NCBI GenBank assembly: GCA_965227145.1
Contig: OZ245730.1
Coordinates: forward strand, 5,084,001 to 5,148,000
From: JACKAQ01 sp965227145
GTDB taxonomy: Bacteria; Calditrichota; Calditrichia; RBG-13-44-9; J075
Reading direction: 5' to 3'
Length of the DNA stretch: 64,000 nt
Below the pieces are notes generated by a model. The model was given only the letters and a program-made list of their open reading frames with translations. It was not told where the DNA came from and ran no database searches. Positions 27,112 through 36,124 of the stretch are shown here, piece after piece. Positions within the stretch are counted from its first letter, which is position 1. Each line of letters opens with the position of its first letter. Position numbers and translations under genes: made by a program.

Positions 27112-28197
27112 ATGCGTCGCAAACTCAGTATGTTTATTTTTCTGATTGTCAGCAGCACCTTTTTACACAGCCAGGTGATCTACAAAAGCAAAAGCACGGT
27201 GGATTTTACGGACATCGGTTTTTACACCGTGGAACAATCGACCTGGACAACCGCCGAGCAAATGCGCAGCGATGAAAAAACCGAATTCAAAGGCAAAGGC
27301 ATCATCAAAGGCACGCTGGCGAAAATTTTTCTGCGCTCCGGCGAAACCGGGCAAATTTTGCAGCCGTTGCAACAACGCATCGTCGGGCTGGATCACAAAA
27401 AGAAGGAATTTTGGGTGGATGACATAACCCAAATCAACCTCGACAGCTTGAAAAATATGACCGAAATGCCGGACGAAACAGATGAAGCGATGGAAGAAAC
27501 AGCGGAAGAAACGCCCGAAGCCGAAGAGGCGGAAAGCGATTTCGAGATTATCCGCAGCGAGTTTTCCGTTGAAAAAGCCGGCGAATCCAAAACCATCAAC
27601 AGTTTCGATTGCGAATTGTACAACGTGGTTTGGGTGATGGAATGGCGGGTAAAATCCACCGGCGAAACCGGCACAGACAGCCTGCACACCGCCGTTTGGA
27701 CAACGCCACAGACCGACGACATGCGCAAAGCGCAACAAATTCAGTCCGATTTTGCCATGACCGAACTTGGTGCAATGGGCATCGATATGGAAGAAATCGA
27801 GCGGGAAAACGTGCTCGGTTTGCACTGGCTGCAACTGCTCGGGCAAATCAATCAGGAACGCAGCCAGAAACCCACCGCGGACTCGCCGGAATGGGTGAAC
27901 GAACTGCAAAAACTGGAAGGCTACCCGGTTGTGGTTGATGGCAAATATTTCGTGATTCGCCCAAAAACGGAAAGCGAGCAAGCCGAAAAAGAAGATTCGA
28001 GCGACCCGACCGATGTGAAAGGCGCACTCGGCGGTTTCATGAAAAAGAAGGTGTTCGGAAAGAAAAAGAAAGAAGATAGCGGACCAAAACCGGTTTTCGC
28101 ATGGACCAACGAGGTGTTCGAATACCGCACGGGTGAAACCGGCAGCGAACCGTTCGAAATTCCCGGCAAATACAAAGAACGCAACAATAAAAAGTAG
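27112..28197 (+). CDS. Exported protein of unknown function with acidic low-complexity segment
   Basis: 361 residues with a signal peptide (KLSMFIFLIVSSTFLHSQ) and a strong GGAGGAAA ribosome site. The N-terminal half is beta-rich (VIYKSKSTVDFTDIG). Residues ~122-142 are a Glu-rich stretch (ETDEAMEETAEETPEAEE), and the region before the end is Lys-rich (MKKKVFGKKKKEDSG). I do not recognise a family. It diverges from the cytochrome gene across a 274-base region. The M14 peptidase follows it. Confidence 0.8.
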   Translation: MRRKLSMFIFLIVSSTFLHSQVIYKSKSTVDFTDIGFYTVEQSTWTTAEQMRSDEKTEFKGKGIIKGTLAKIFLRSGETGQILQPLQQRIVGLDHKKKEFWVDDITQINLDSLKNMTEMPDETDEAMEETAEETPEAEEAESDFEIIRSEFSVEKAGESKTINSFDCELYNVVWVMEWRVKSTGETGTDSLHTAVWTTPQTDDMRKAQQIQSDFAMTELGAMGIDMEEIERENVLGLHWLQLLGQINQERSQKPTADSPEWVNELQKLEGYPVVVDGKYFVIRPKTESEQAEKEDSSDPTDVKGALGGFMKKKVFGKKKKEDSGPKPVFAWTNEVFEYRTGETGSEPFEIPGKYKERNNKK

Positions 28198-28360
28198 CGA
28201 CTCCCGCTGTTGCGTGAACATTTGGCGAAAACGGCTTTTTCAAAATCAACGGCTTTTGCGGGCGCAAAGCAATGGGATATGTGCATAAAAATTGCTAATT
28301 TCTCCGCGAATTTGAAAATGAACTGTTGTGAAACACGGAAAAAAATTACCGGAGAAGCTA

Positions 28361-30142
28361 ATGAAAAGCCGTTTTCTTCAACTATTTTTTGTGCTGACCA
28401 TTGCTGTTTTGGTTGCGTTCGCCGATGAAAAACCGGACTGGCGCACTGATTACGAGAAATCGGGATATCTGGAAACGCCCCGATATGCGGCAACCATCGA
28501 TTATTGCCAACGGCTGGCTGCGGCATCGGATTGGGTGCAGTTTGGCAGCTTTGGCAAAAGCCCGCAAGGTCGCGATCTGCCGCTGCTCATCGTCGATAAA
28601 AACGGCAATTTCGATCCGGCGGCGGTGCGCAAATCGGGCAATTTGGTGCTGCTCATCCAAAACGGCATTCATTCCGGCGAAATCGACGGGAAAGATGCCA
28701 GCCTGATGCTCATCCGCGAAATGGTCATCAGCAAAAAACTGGCCCATTTGCTGGACGGCGTGACCGCTATTTTCATCCCCATTTTTAATGTGGACGGACA
28801 CGAAAACGTCAGTGAATACAACAGGTTGAACCAAAACGGGCCGGCAGAAATGGGCTTCCGCGCGACGGCGCAAAATTTTAACCTCAATCGCGATTTCCTC
28901 AAAGCTGAATCGCCGGAAATGCGCGCCTGGCTGCAATTGTTCAACCAATGGCTGCCCGATTTTCTGGTGGATAATCACGTTACGGATGGCTCCGATCACC
29001 AATACGTGCTCACCTACGGCGTGGAAACCAACGATAACGTTGCCGAACCGCTGCGCCGCTGGACAACCGATGTGTTTCAGCCAAAAATAGAGCAGCAAAT
29101 GCTGGCGGATAAACAGCCGGTGATGCGCTATTTTTCCATGAAAGAACGCCCGGAAATCATCAACGGCGTGGTGATGGAGCCATACAGCCCGCGCTATTCC
29201 ACCGGTTACGGCGCTGTGCAAAACCGCGTATTTTTGCTGGTGGAAACCCATGCGCTGAAAGATTATCGCACCCGAGTTACCGGCAATTATCTGTTGATGC
29301 AACATTTGTTCGAATTGCTAAATTCAGAAAAAACAGCGCTGCAAAGCATCAATCGCGAAACCGATGAAATCACGGCGACGCAACTTTCCGGCGCAACGCT
29401 GCCGCTTGATTATGTCGTAAATTATCGCGATACGACGTGGGTGAATTTTTTGGGTATCGATTACGATGTGGTGCCCAGCGACATTTCCGGAGGCAATTGG
29501 GTGAAATACAACGGAACGCCGCGAACAATGCGCCTCCCCTCATTCCAGCATTCCGACATGAGCGAATCCGCAGAGATGCCCTTTGCCTACCTTATTCCCA
29601 AAGAATGGCAATTTCAAATTGAAACGCTGAAAGCGCACGGCGTGACGGTTCAGTATTTGCAAAAACCGCAACAATTGACGGTGCAAAGCTACCGGTTGAA
29701 CAATCCGGTGTGGCGTTCCCGCCCGTTTGAGGGACATTTGATGGTCAGTTTTACACCGGAAATCATCAACGAGACCCGCGATTATCCGGCGGGAACCGCG
29801 GTAATTTTGATGAACCAGCGCACCAACCGGGTAATTGCCGCATTGCTGGAACCGCATGCGCCGGATTCGTTTGTTCGCTGGGGATACTGGAACACCATTT
29901 TCGAGCGGAAGGAATATGGCGAAGATTACGTGTTGGAAGCCATCGCGCGGGAAATGATCGCAGAAAATCCCGAATTAAAAAATGAATTTGAGGAAGCGCT
30001 GGCTAACGATCCGGAAATGGCTGCCAATCGCTGGGCGCGATTGTATTATTTTTACGCCAAAACACCGTATTTTGAAGATTTGGGCATTTATCCCGTGGGC
30101 AAATTGATGGGAGCAACAGCGCTGCCGCTGGTTTCGGAGTAA
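28361..30142 (+). CDS. Secreted M14-family zinc carboxypeptidase
   Basis: 593 residues from the ATG at 28361, where GGAGAAG supports this start over the upstream in-frame one. A signal peptide covers the first ~20 residues. Zinc ligands are in IHSGEIDGKD (H104, E107) and DFLVDNHVTDG (H206). FNVDGHENVSEYNR and NFNLNRDF are typical M14 substrate-pocket elements. The glutamate in VETHALKDYRTRV is the likely catalytic base. It would remove C-terminal residues from peptides in the periplasm or outside the cell. Confidence 0.93.
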   Translation: MKSRFLQLFFVLTIAVLVAFADEKPDWRTDYEKSGYLETPRYAATIDYCQRLAAASDWVQFGSFGKSPQGRDLPLLIVDKNGNFDPAAVRKSGNLVLLIQNGIHSGEIDGKDASLMLIREMVISKKLAHLLDGVTAIFIPIFNVDGHENVSEYNRLNQNGPAEMGFRATAQNFNLNRDFLKAESPEMRAWLQLFNQWLPDFLVDNHVTDGSDHQYVLTYGVETNDNVAEPLRRWTTDVFQPKIEQQMLADKQPVMRYFSMKERPEIINGVVMEPYSPRYSTGYGAVQNRVFLLVETHALKDYRTRVTGNYLLMQHLFELLNSEKTALQSINRETDEITATQLSGATLPLDYVVNYRDTTWVNFLGIDYDVVPSDISGGNWVKYNGTPRTMRLPSFQHSDMSESAEMPFAYLIPKEWQFQIETLKAHGVTVQYLQKPQQLTVQSYRLNNPVWRSRPFEGHLMVSFTPEIINETRDYPAGTAVILMNQRTNRVIAALLEPHAPDSFVRWGYWNTIFERKEYGEDYVLEAIAREMIAENPELKNEFEEALANDPEMAANRWARLYYFYAKTPYFEDLGIYPVGKLMGATALPLVSE

Positions 30143-30204
30143 ACTCTCCTGCTGAGGCCAAGGCTACGGTAAGCGATTGATTTCCTTAGCCTTATCCTTA
30201 GCCG

Positions 30205-30999
30205 TCATCTCCCGGTTTTTCGCTCAAAAATTTCCCCGGCGATATGGTGCAAAAATACTGATCCGGCAGTGCCAACATTCAGCGATTCCGCTTGCCCGAA
30301 TTTCCAGATTTTCACGGTCAAATCCGCAATTCGCTGGGTTTCCATGCTGATGCCGTGTGCCTCGTTGCCCAAAATGAGCGCCACCGGTTTGCGAAAATGA
30401 GTGTCCTGCAAAATTTTCTTCGCGGATAGCGAACCGGCAACCAGCCAAAAGTTATCTGTTTTCATTTCGGACAGCGTTTCGGTAAAATTTTCTGTGGTAA
30501 ACACCCGAAGCCGGAAAATGGAGCCCATCGAGCCGCGCAGCACTTTGGGATTGTAGGCATCGACACAGTCCGGTGAAAGCAAAATGGTATCAACCCCGTA
30601 CCAATCCGCGCTGCGGATGAGCGTGCCCATATTCCCGGGATCGCGAATGCCTTCCAGCGCCAGCACAAATTTGGATCGCTGCCAGTTGGGGCGACGAAAA
30701 TGCGTTTCGGGAATGCGCATGATCATCAATATGCCCTGCGGCGTATCGGTATCGGCCAATTTGTTGAAATTGCCGTCGCTGAGGGTGCGCCACTCAATTT
30801 TCTGGTATCGAAACGTATCCTCAAAATTGGTCCAGCGGTCGGATTGAACGAATGCTTCCGTGGCAAATGCGGCTTCAATTTCCCATCCAGAAGTCAATGC
30901 TTCCTGGCAAAGCCGCGTTCCTTCAACGATGCACATCCGCATTTCTTGTCTGCTCTTATTTTTTTTGAGCGGCAGGTAATTTCGCCAGGTTAATCCCAT
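30205..30999 (-). CDS. TrmH/SpoU-family RNA 2'-O-methyltransferase
   Basis: 264 residues. Motif 1 is IRDPGNMGTLIRSADWYGVD, motif 2 ALILGNEAHGIS and motif 3 ESLNVGTAGSVFLH. These form the trefoil-knot SAM site of SpoU enzymes. The N-terminal ~90 residues form the RNA-binding substrate domain common to the RlmB/TrmH group. The target is probably a ribose in rRNA or tRNA; which one is not decidable. Convergent with the M14 gene. Confidence 0.94.
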   Translation of the reverse strand: MGLTWRNYLPLKKNKSRQEMRMCIVEGTRLCQEALTSGWEIEAAFATEAFVQSDRWTNFEDTFRYQKIEWRTLSDGNFNKLADTDTPQGILMIMRIPETHFRRPNWQRSKFVLALEGIRDPGNMGTLIRSADWYGVDTILLSPDCVDAYNPKVLRGSMGSIFRLRVFTTENFTETLSEMKTDNFWLVAGSLSAKKILQDTHFRKPVALILGNEAHGISMETQRIADLTVKIWKFGQAESLNVGTAGSVFLHHIAGEIFERKTGR

Positions 31000-31334
31000 C
31001 TAATGCCTCGATTCTGTATTTTCTTTTTGTCAGTTTCTATTTTTGCGGTTCAAAGTTAGTGCGTAATCACCCGTTTAAAAAGCAAATTTACACGAAGCTG
31101 TTTTGCGAGTAAATCGTTTAATGGCAGGCAATGGGGCAACGTTAGGAAAAAATATTTGTCGGCTATTTTGCGTAAGCAAAACCGTGGGTTGAAATTATAA
31201 TTGTTGTATTTTGAATTTTCAATTGACTTTTCAGGGTTAGACCGGTAAATTTTTCAGCTTGCTAACGTGCGCTAAGCAATGGCTTAAGTGCATTCATTTT
31301 TTTGTTTAATCATTCATCGGAGGAACCGAAGGGA
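31000..31334. other. Divergent intergenic region upstream of secD
   Basis: 335 bases between the methyltransferase (minus) and secD (plus). It contains the promoter-like sequence at 31223-31251 and the secD ribosome site GGAGGAACC at 31319-31327. I see no small gene. Confidence 0.5.
31223..31251 (+). promoter_or_regulatory. Candidate sigma-70 type promoter of secDF-STAS
   Basis: TTGACT (31223-31228), a 17-base spacer, then TAAATT (31246-31251), placed about 85 bases before the secD start. The match to the -35/-10 consensus is good, but FCB-group bacteria often use different -10 elements, so it is only a candidate. Confidence 0.4.
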
Positions 31335-33218
31335 ATGTCACCTAAAATATTGTGGAAAGGCATTTTAATAGTTCTTGTTTTTGTCCTGTTTGGCTATTTC
31401 CTCTACCCGACTATCCAATTCAACAGCATGTCTTTGGAACAACGTAAAACCATGGAACGCGAAGATCCGGCAGGCTACAGGGAATTGGCTAAAAAATCCA
31501 TCAAACTCGGATTGGATTTGCAGGGTGGAATGCGATTGGTATTGGAAGTGGACACCAAAGAATTATTGAATAAATTAGCCCAGAACAAAGATTCACGTTT
31601 CACCGCAGCGTTGGATGCTGCAGCTACTGCTGCTGCAGAATCAGATGAAAACCTGGTTGACCAGCTCGATGCCAACATTCGGGAAGCCGGCGGAAATATC
31701 GGGTTATATTTCAGCACCCGCGAAGTGCGCGAGCGTGACGAAATCATCGAATACCTGAAACAACAAGTTAACGAATCCATCGACCGTTCGCTGGAAGTGC
31801 TCCGCAACCGCGTGGATGAGTTCGGCGTTTCCGAACCGATCATCCAAAAGCAGGGCGACAACCGCATAATTGTGGAATTGGCCGGCGTTACCGATCGCCA
31901 GCAGGCGATTAACCTCGTCGGTAAAACCGCAAAGCTGGAATTCAGCATCGTGAAAGATCTGGATGTTGCTCAGCGAACGGCAGCAAAAATCAACGAATAT
32001 TTGTTGGGACAAGCTGCCGCAGATGACACAACCGGCGGCGAAGCTGTTGCGGAAGAAGCCAAAGACAGCACAACCGTCAGCGCGGAAGAACTGTTTGGCG
32101 CAAACACAGATAGCGCTGCAGCCGATTCCGGCGAAGCTGTTTCTTCCGAAAATGATCCGCTGTTTTTGCTTTATGCCGGCGGCATCGCCATTCGTCAGCA
32201 GGATCTTCAGCGATTCGAACAAGCTCTGAAAGACCCGAAAGTTCAGCAAATTATTCAACGCGAATCGCAAAACGGTCGTTTCCTGTTGGAAACGATAAGC
32301 GATTCCCGGTTACGCACCGGCGATGAAAATGATATTTTGCAAACATACCTGGTCAACAACACCGCAGCGTTGACCGGCGAAACCATCATCGATGCCAAAT
32401 CTGAACCGGCACCGATGGACGATGCAGCCAACTTTGGTCGCTATCAGGCCAGCATTACCTTTAATAAAGAAGGCACCCGGGCATTTGCTGCCGTTACCGG
32501 CGCAAACGAAGGCAAACGGATGGCTATTATTTTGGATGATAAAGTGCGCTCCGCACCCAACATTCAGGAAAAAATTCGTCAGGGACGCGCCCGGATTACC
32601 GGACTGGATTCCAACGACGAAGCGCGGGTATTGTCTTCCGTGCTGAAAGCCGGTTCGCTACCCACACCGCTGGATATTATCGAAGAACGCACCGTCGGCC
32701 CGTCCCTCGGTAAAGACTCTATCGAAAAAGGCACTTTTTCGACCGTCTTCGGATTAATTCTGGTTGCCGTTTTCATGGCTTTTTACTACAAATTTTCAGG
32801 GCTTATTGCAAATGTCGCCCTTATTTTGAACGTGTTTATTCTGCTCGGATTTATGTCCAGCTTGCATGCCACGCTCACGTTGCCGGGTATTGCCGGTATC
32901 ATTTTGACGATTGGTATGGCGGTGGATGCAAACGTGCTGATTTTCGAGCGTATTCGCGAAGAACTGGATGGCGGAAAATCGACCTGGGCCGCGCTGGATA
33001 CCGGCTACGGTCGCGCTTTTGTGACCATTTTGGACGCTAACATTACCACATTCATCGCTGCGGTTGTGTTGTATAACTTCGGAACCGGACCGGTTCGCGG
33101 GTTTGCAACCACACTGATGATCGGTATCGGTGCCAGCATGTTCACAGCCATTTTCGTGACCCGCACCATCTTCGATTTCCTGTTATCCAAACGAATCATT
33201 AAAGAAATCAGTATTTAA
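31335..33218 (+). CDS. secD: Protein translocase subunit SecD
   Basis: 627 residues from the ATG at 31335; GGAGG lies upstream. TM1 is near residues 5-24, followed by the periplasmic P1 domain (LGLDLQGGMRLVLEVD, VDEFGVSEPIIQKQGDNRI) and a C-terminal membrane part with SLGKDSIEKGTFSTVFGL, GIILTIGMAVDANVLIFERI and DANITTFIAA, the RND-type core of SecD. It uses the proton gradient to help secreted proteins through SecYEG. A ~49-residue Ala/Glu/Ser-rich insertion (about 226-274) interrupts P1. secF follows 15 bases later. Confidence 0.98.
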   Translation: MSPKILWKGILIVLVFVLFGYFLYPTIQFNSMSLEQRKTMEREDPAGYRELAKKSIKLGLDLQGGMRLVLEVDTKELLNKLAQNKDSRFTAALDAAATAAAESDENLVDQLDANIREAGGNIGLYFSTREVRERDEIIEYLKQQVNESIDRSLEVLRNRVDEFGVSEPIIQKQGDNRIIVELAGVTDRQQAINLVGKTAKLEFSIVKDLDVAQRTAAKINEYLLGQAAADDTTGGEAVAEEAKDSTTVSAEELFGANTDSAAADSGEAVSSENDPLFLLYAGGIAIRQQDLQRFEQALKDPKVQQIIQRESQNGRFLLETISDSRLRTGDENDILQTYLVNNTAALTGETIIDAKSEPAPMDDAANFGRYQASITFNKEGTRAFAAVTGANEGKRMAIILDDKVRSAPNIQEKIRQGRARITGLDSNDEARVLSSVLKAGSLPTPLDIIEERTVGPSLGKDSIEKGTFSTVFGLILVAVFMAFYYKFSGLIANVALILNVFILLGFMSSLHATLTLPGIAGIILTIGMAVDANVLIFERIREELDGGKSTWAALDTGYGRAFVTILDANITTFIAAVVLYNFGTGPVRGFATTLMIGIGASMFTAIFVTRTIFDFLLSKRIIKEISI

Positions 33219-33233
33219 GGAGATAAACCCGAA

Positions 33234-34175
33234 ATGCGACTTTTTAGTAATACGAACTATGCTTTTATGAACTTTCGCAAAATAGCATTCATCATTTCCG
33301 GGGTGCTGGTTTTGTCATCGTTGATTTCCGAAATACTGCATGGCGGACCACGTTTTGGTATCGATTTTCGTGGCGGCACATTTATAGAACTGCGATTTGT
33401 GGACAAAAATGATCCCGCAGCACCGGTCACCGTGCCCATCGAAGATGTGCGTAACGTGTTTGTTCAGCTCGGTTTGGGTAACTCGGAAATCAAAAATTAC
33501 GGCACACCGCAGGATGTTTCCATTCAATTGGACAACTCCGACGATGCAACGATGTTAAACATCAAATCGCAATTGGAAAAAGCATTTCCGCAATACGACA
33601 TTCTGGAACGTCGCCGCGAAACCGTTGGTCCCAAAATCGGTGGCGAACTGGTGTTGAGCGCGGTTTACGCGATCCTCTTTTCCATGTTGCTAATCCTGAT
33701 TTACATTATGTTCCGCTTTGAATTCCGCTTTGGCGTGGGTGCAATTGTGGCGTTGTTTCACGATATCATCATTACGCTGGGTGTGTTTTCGCTGTTCAAC
33801 ATCGAGGTAACGGTGCCGATTATCGCGGCGCTGCTAACGATTATCGGTTATTCGCTGAACGATACTATCGTTGTGTATGACCGCATTCGCGAAAACATGA
33901 AAACCTTCAAACGGAAAACCGGCGATTTTGCCAACCTGGTGAACCGCAGCATCAACGAAACGCTTTCCCGTACCATCGTAACATCCGGTACCACATTGAT
34001 GGTGGTCATTGTGCTTTACGTTTTCGGTGGCGAAGTGATCAAGGATTTTGCGTTGGCGTTGATTTGCGGTATCGGTGTGGGAACTTATTCATCCATTTTT
34101 ATCGCATCACCGGTTTTGGTTGAATGGGAAGAACGCGCAAAAGCCTCAGAAGCAGTTTCCGTTAAAAAAAAGTAA
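33234..34175 (+). CDS. secF: Protein translocase subunit SecF
   Basis: 313 residues with an AAGGAG ribosome site. SecF marks are FGIDFRGGTFIELRF, the GPKIGGEL block before TM2, VTVPIIAALLTIIGYSLNDTIVVYDRIREN and RTIVTSGTTLMVV. It forms a complex with SecD in the inner membrane. The C-terminus is short and lysine-rich. The STAS gene follows 12 bases after it. Confidence 0.98.
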   Translation: MRLFSNTNYAFMNFRKIAFIISGVLVLSSLISEILHGGPRFGIDFRGGTFIELRFVDKNDPAAPVTVPIEDVRNVFVQLGLGNSEIKNYGTPQDVSIQLDNSDDATMLNIKSQLEKAFPQYDILERRRETVGPKIGGELVLSAVYAILFSMLLILIYIMFRFEFRFGVGAIVALFHDIIITLGVFSLFNIEVTVPIIAALLTIIGYSLNDTIVVYDRIRENMKTFKRKTGDFANLVNRSINETLSRTIVTSGTTLMVVIVLYVFGGEVIKDFALALICGIGVGTYSSIFIASPVLVEWEERAKASEAVSVKKK

Positions 34176-34187
34176 GGCGAACGGATT

Positions 34188-34523
34188 ATGAGTTTGTTGA
34201 AAGAACAGCAAAATGATGTGACAGTTTTACGCCTGCAAGGCGACGTGATGGGCGGCCCGGAAGCCGTTCAGATCAATGACGAAATTAACCAATTGCTGGA
34301 TAACAGCACATTGAAAGTCGTGATCGATTTGGCTCAGGTGCAACGGATGAACAGCAGCGGTTTGGGAATTCTTATCAACGCGCTGTCCACATTCAAAAAA
34401 AATGGCGGCGACCTGAAACTGGCATCGCCCACTCCGATTGTGCAAAATTTGCTGAAAATCACCCGCCTGAACAGCCTGTTTGAAAGCTACGACACGGTAG
34501 ATGCCGCAGTTGCCAGCTTTTAA
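34188..34523 (+). CDS. STAS-domain anti-sigma-factor antagonist-like protein
   Basis: 111 residues forming one STAS domain. DVTVLRLQGDVMGGPEAVQI is the first strand-loop, and QRMNSSGLGILINAL holds the serine pair where phosphorylation occurs in SpoIIAA-type proteins. Partner anti-sigma kinases are not in the window. It lies 12 bases after secF and before a terminator, so it shares the sec transcript. Confidence 0.93.
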   Translation: MSLLKEQQNDVTVLRLQGDVMGGPEAVQINDEINQLLDNSTLKVVIDLAQVQRMNSSGLGILINALSTFKKNGGDLKLASPTPIVQNLLKITRLNSLFESYDTVDAAVASF

Positions 34524-34545
34524 CCGATGGATACCAGAACTTATC

Positions 34546-34583
34546 AAAAAACCAGCCAATTGCAATTCGGCTGGTTTTTTTTT
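34546..34583 (+). terminator. Rho-independent terminator after the secDF-STAS operon
   Basis: AAACCAGCC pairs with GGCTGGTTT around a loop AATTGCAATTC, followed by a run of T. It lies 22 bases after the STAS stop and closes the operon before purA. Confidence 0.9.
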
Positions 34584-34744
34584 GCATAGTTTGATTAAGG
34601 TGTTGAGTCATAGCCAGGGTTCAATTATATTTCGCTTTGTTCAAATAAATGATGTTGCCGCAAATTTTTAGTGCAGATACCGTTGAAAAAGTAGAGATCG
34701 ATACCTGTTTTGCGGCATGATCAGATAAATGGAAAGGATGCGGC

Positions 34745-36022
34745 ATGTCCGTTGTTGTGGTAGTTGGCGCCCAATGGGGCGACGAAGGTAAAGGCAAAAT
34801 TGTGGATCTGCTCAGCGCAGATTTTGATATTGTGGCGCGGTATCAGGGCGGTGCAAATGCCGGACATACGGTCAAAATTCACGATAAAAAATATGTGCTG
34901 CACCTGATTCCCAGCGGCATTTTGCAACCGGGAGTGGAATGCGTGATCGGCAATGGCGTAGTTATCGATCCGGTAGCGCTGATGGAAGAAATCCGGTTGC
35001 TGGAAGATCAAGGCATCAGCGTTGACGGACGGCTGTGGATCAGCCAAAACGCTCACCTGATTATGCCCTATCATAAATTGCTGGACACAGCCAGCGAAGA
35101 AAAACAGGGCGCGGACAAAATCGGCACAACCAAACGGGGCATCGGTCCGGCGTATGTGGACAAAGTAAATCGCAAAGGCATTCGCATTGTTGACCTGCTC
35201 GACCGCGAAAGCTTCGCCCGAAAACTTCGCCGCAATCTCGAAGAAAAAAACGAATATCTCAACAAAATTTACGGCGTGCTGCCGCTGGATATCGAAGCTA
35301 TTGTGGACGAATATCTGGAATTTGACAAACTGATCGATCCGTATATCAAAGACGTTTCCGTGCTGCTCAACAATGCAATTGCGGATGGTAAATCCATTTT
35401 GCTGGAAGGCGCGCAAGGCACATTGCTGGATGTGGATCACGGCACGTATCCGTATGTCACATCGTCCAACCCCAGCAGCGGCGGTGCCGGGATCGGCGTT
35501 GGCATCGGGCCCACCCGCATCAACGAGGTGATGGGCGTGATGAAAGCCTACACCACCCGCGTTGGCGAAGGTCCGTTCCCCACGGAATTGCTGGATGCAA
35601 ATGGCGAACTGCTCCGCAAAGAAGGCGCGGAATTTGGCGCAACCACCGGACGCCCGCGACGCTGCGGCTGGTTCGATGGCGTAGTGGCGCGCTACGCGAT
35701 TCGCATCAACGGTATCACTTCACTGGCCATCACCAAACTGGATGTGCTCGATAAATTCAAAGAAATCAAGGTGTGCACCGGTTATCAGGTCAACGGAAAA
35801 TTCATGAAAGAATTTCCCACCAATCTAAAAGTACTGCAGGATTGCCAACCGGTTTACGAAACGCTGCCCGGCTGGCAGCAGCCGACAACCGAATGCCGCA
35901 CATGGGACGATCTCCCAAAAGTTGCCCAGGATTATCTAAATTATTTAAAAGAATTTATGGGTGTGGACATCAAAATTATCTCGGTGGGCTCCAAACGCAG
36001 CCAAACCATTCGCAATTCGTAA
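34745..36022 (+). CDS. purA: Adenylosuccinate synthetase
   Basis: 425 residues, the usual length. VVVGAQWGDEGKGKIVDLLS is the GTP-binding start, QGGANAGHTVKI and GTTKRGIGPAYVDK follow, then LEGAQGTLLDVDHGTYPYVT and GATTGRPRRCGWFD. It joins aspartate to IMP using GTP in AMP synthesis. AAAGGAT precedes the ATG. It stands alone with its own terminator. Confidence 0.99.
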   Translation: MSVVVVVGAQWGDEGKGKIVDLLSADFDIVARYQGGANAGHTVKIHDKKYVLHLIPSGILQPGVECVIGNGVVIDPVALMEEIRLLEDQGISVDGRLWISQNAHLIMPYHKLLDTASEEKQGADKIGTTKRGIGPAYVDKVNRKGIRIVDLLDRESFARKLRRNLEEKNEYLNKIYGVLPLDIEAIVDEYLEFDKLIDPYIKDVSVLLNNAIADGKSILLEGAQGTLLDVDHGTYPYVTSSNPSSGGAGIGVGIGPTRINEVMGVMKAYTTRVGEGPFPTELLDANGELLRKEGAEFGATTGRPRRCGWFDGVVARYAIRINGITSLAITKLDVLDKFKEIKVCTGYQVNGKFMKEFPTNLKVLQDCQPVYETLPGWQQPTTECRTWDDLPKVAQDYLNYLKEFMGVDIKIISVGSKRSQTIRNS

Positions 36023-36047
36023 GCGAATATACCTACAAAAAAATTAT

Positions 36048-36077
36048 AAAAATCCCGGCCAAAACCGGGATTTTTTG
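36048..36077 (+). terminator. Rho-independent terminator of purA
   Basis: AAAATCCCGG and CCGGGATTTT pair around a short loop (CCAAAA), ending in TTTTTTG. It lies 26 bases after the purA stop. Confidence 0.92.
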
Positions 36078-36124
36078 TTTTACGAGAGACTAAATCCGGT
36101 TATCAGCGCGCATGCTTCAAACGG

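Noticed and set aside
28382..29305. 307-codon minus-strand frame opposite the M14 peptidase
   Set aside because: Shadow of a gene with intact zinc ligands and signal peptide.
30159..30200. Imperfect inverted sequence (AAGGCTA / TAGCCTT) between convergent genes
   Set aside because: Short stem and no T run; possible terminator or degenerate repeat but too weak to call.
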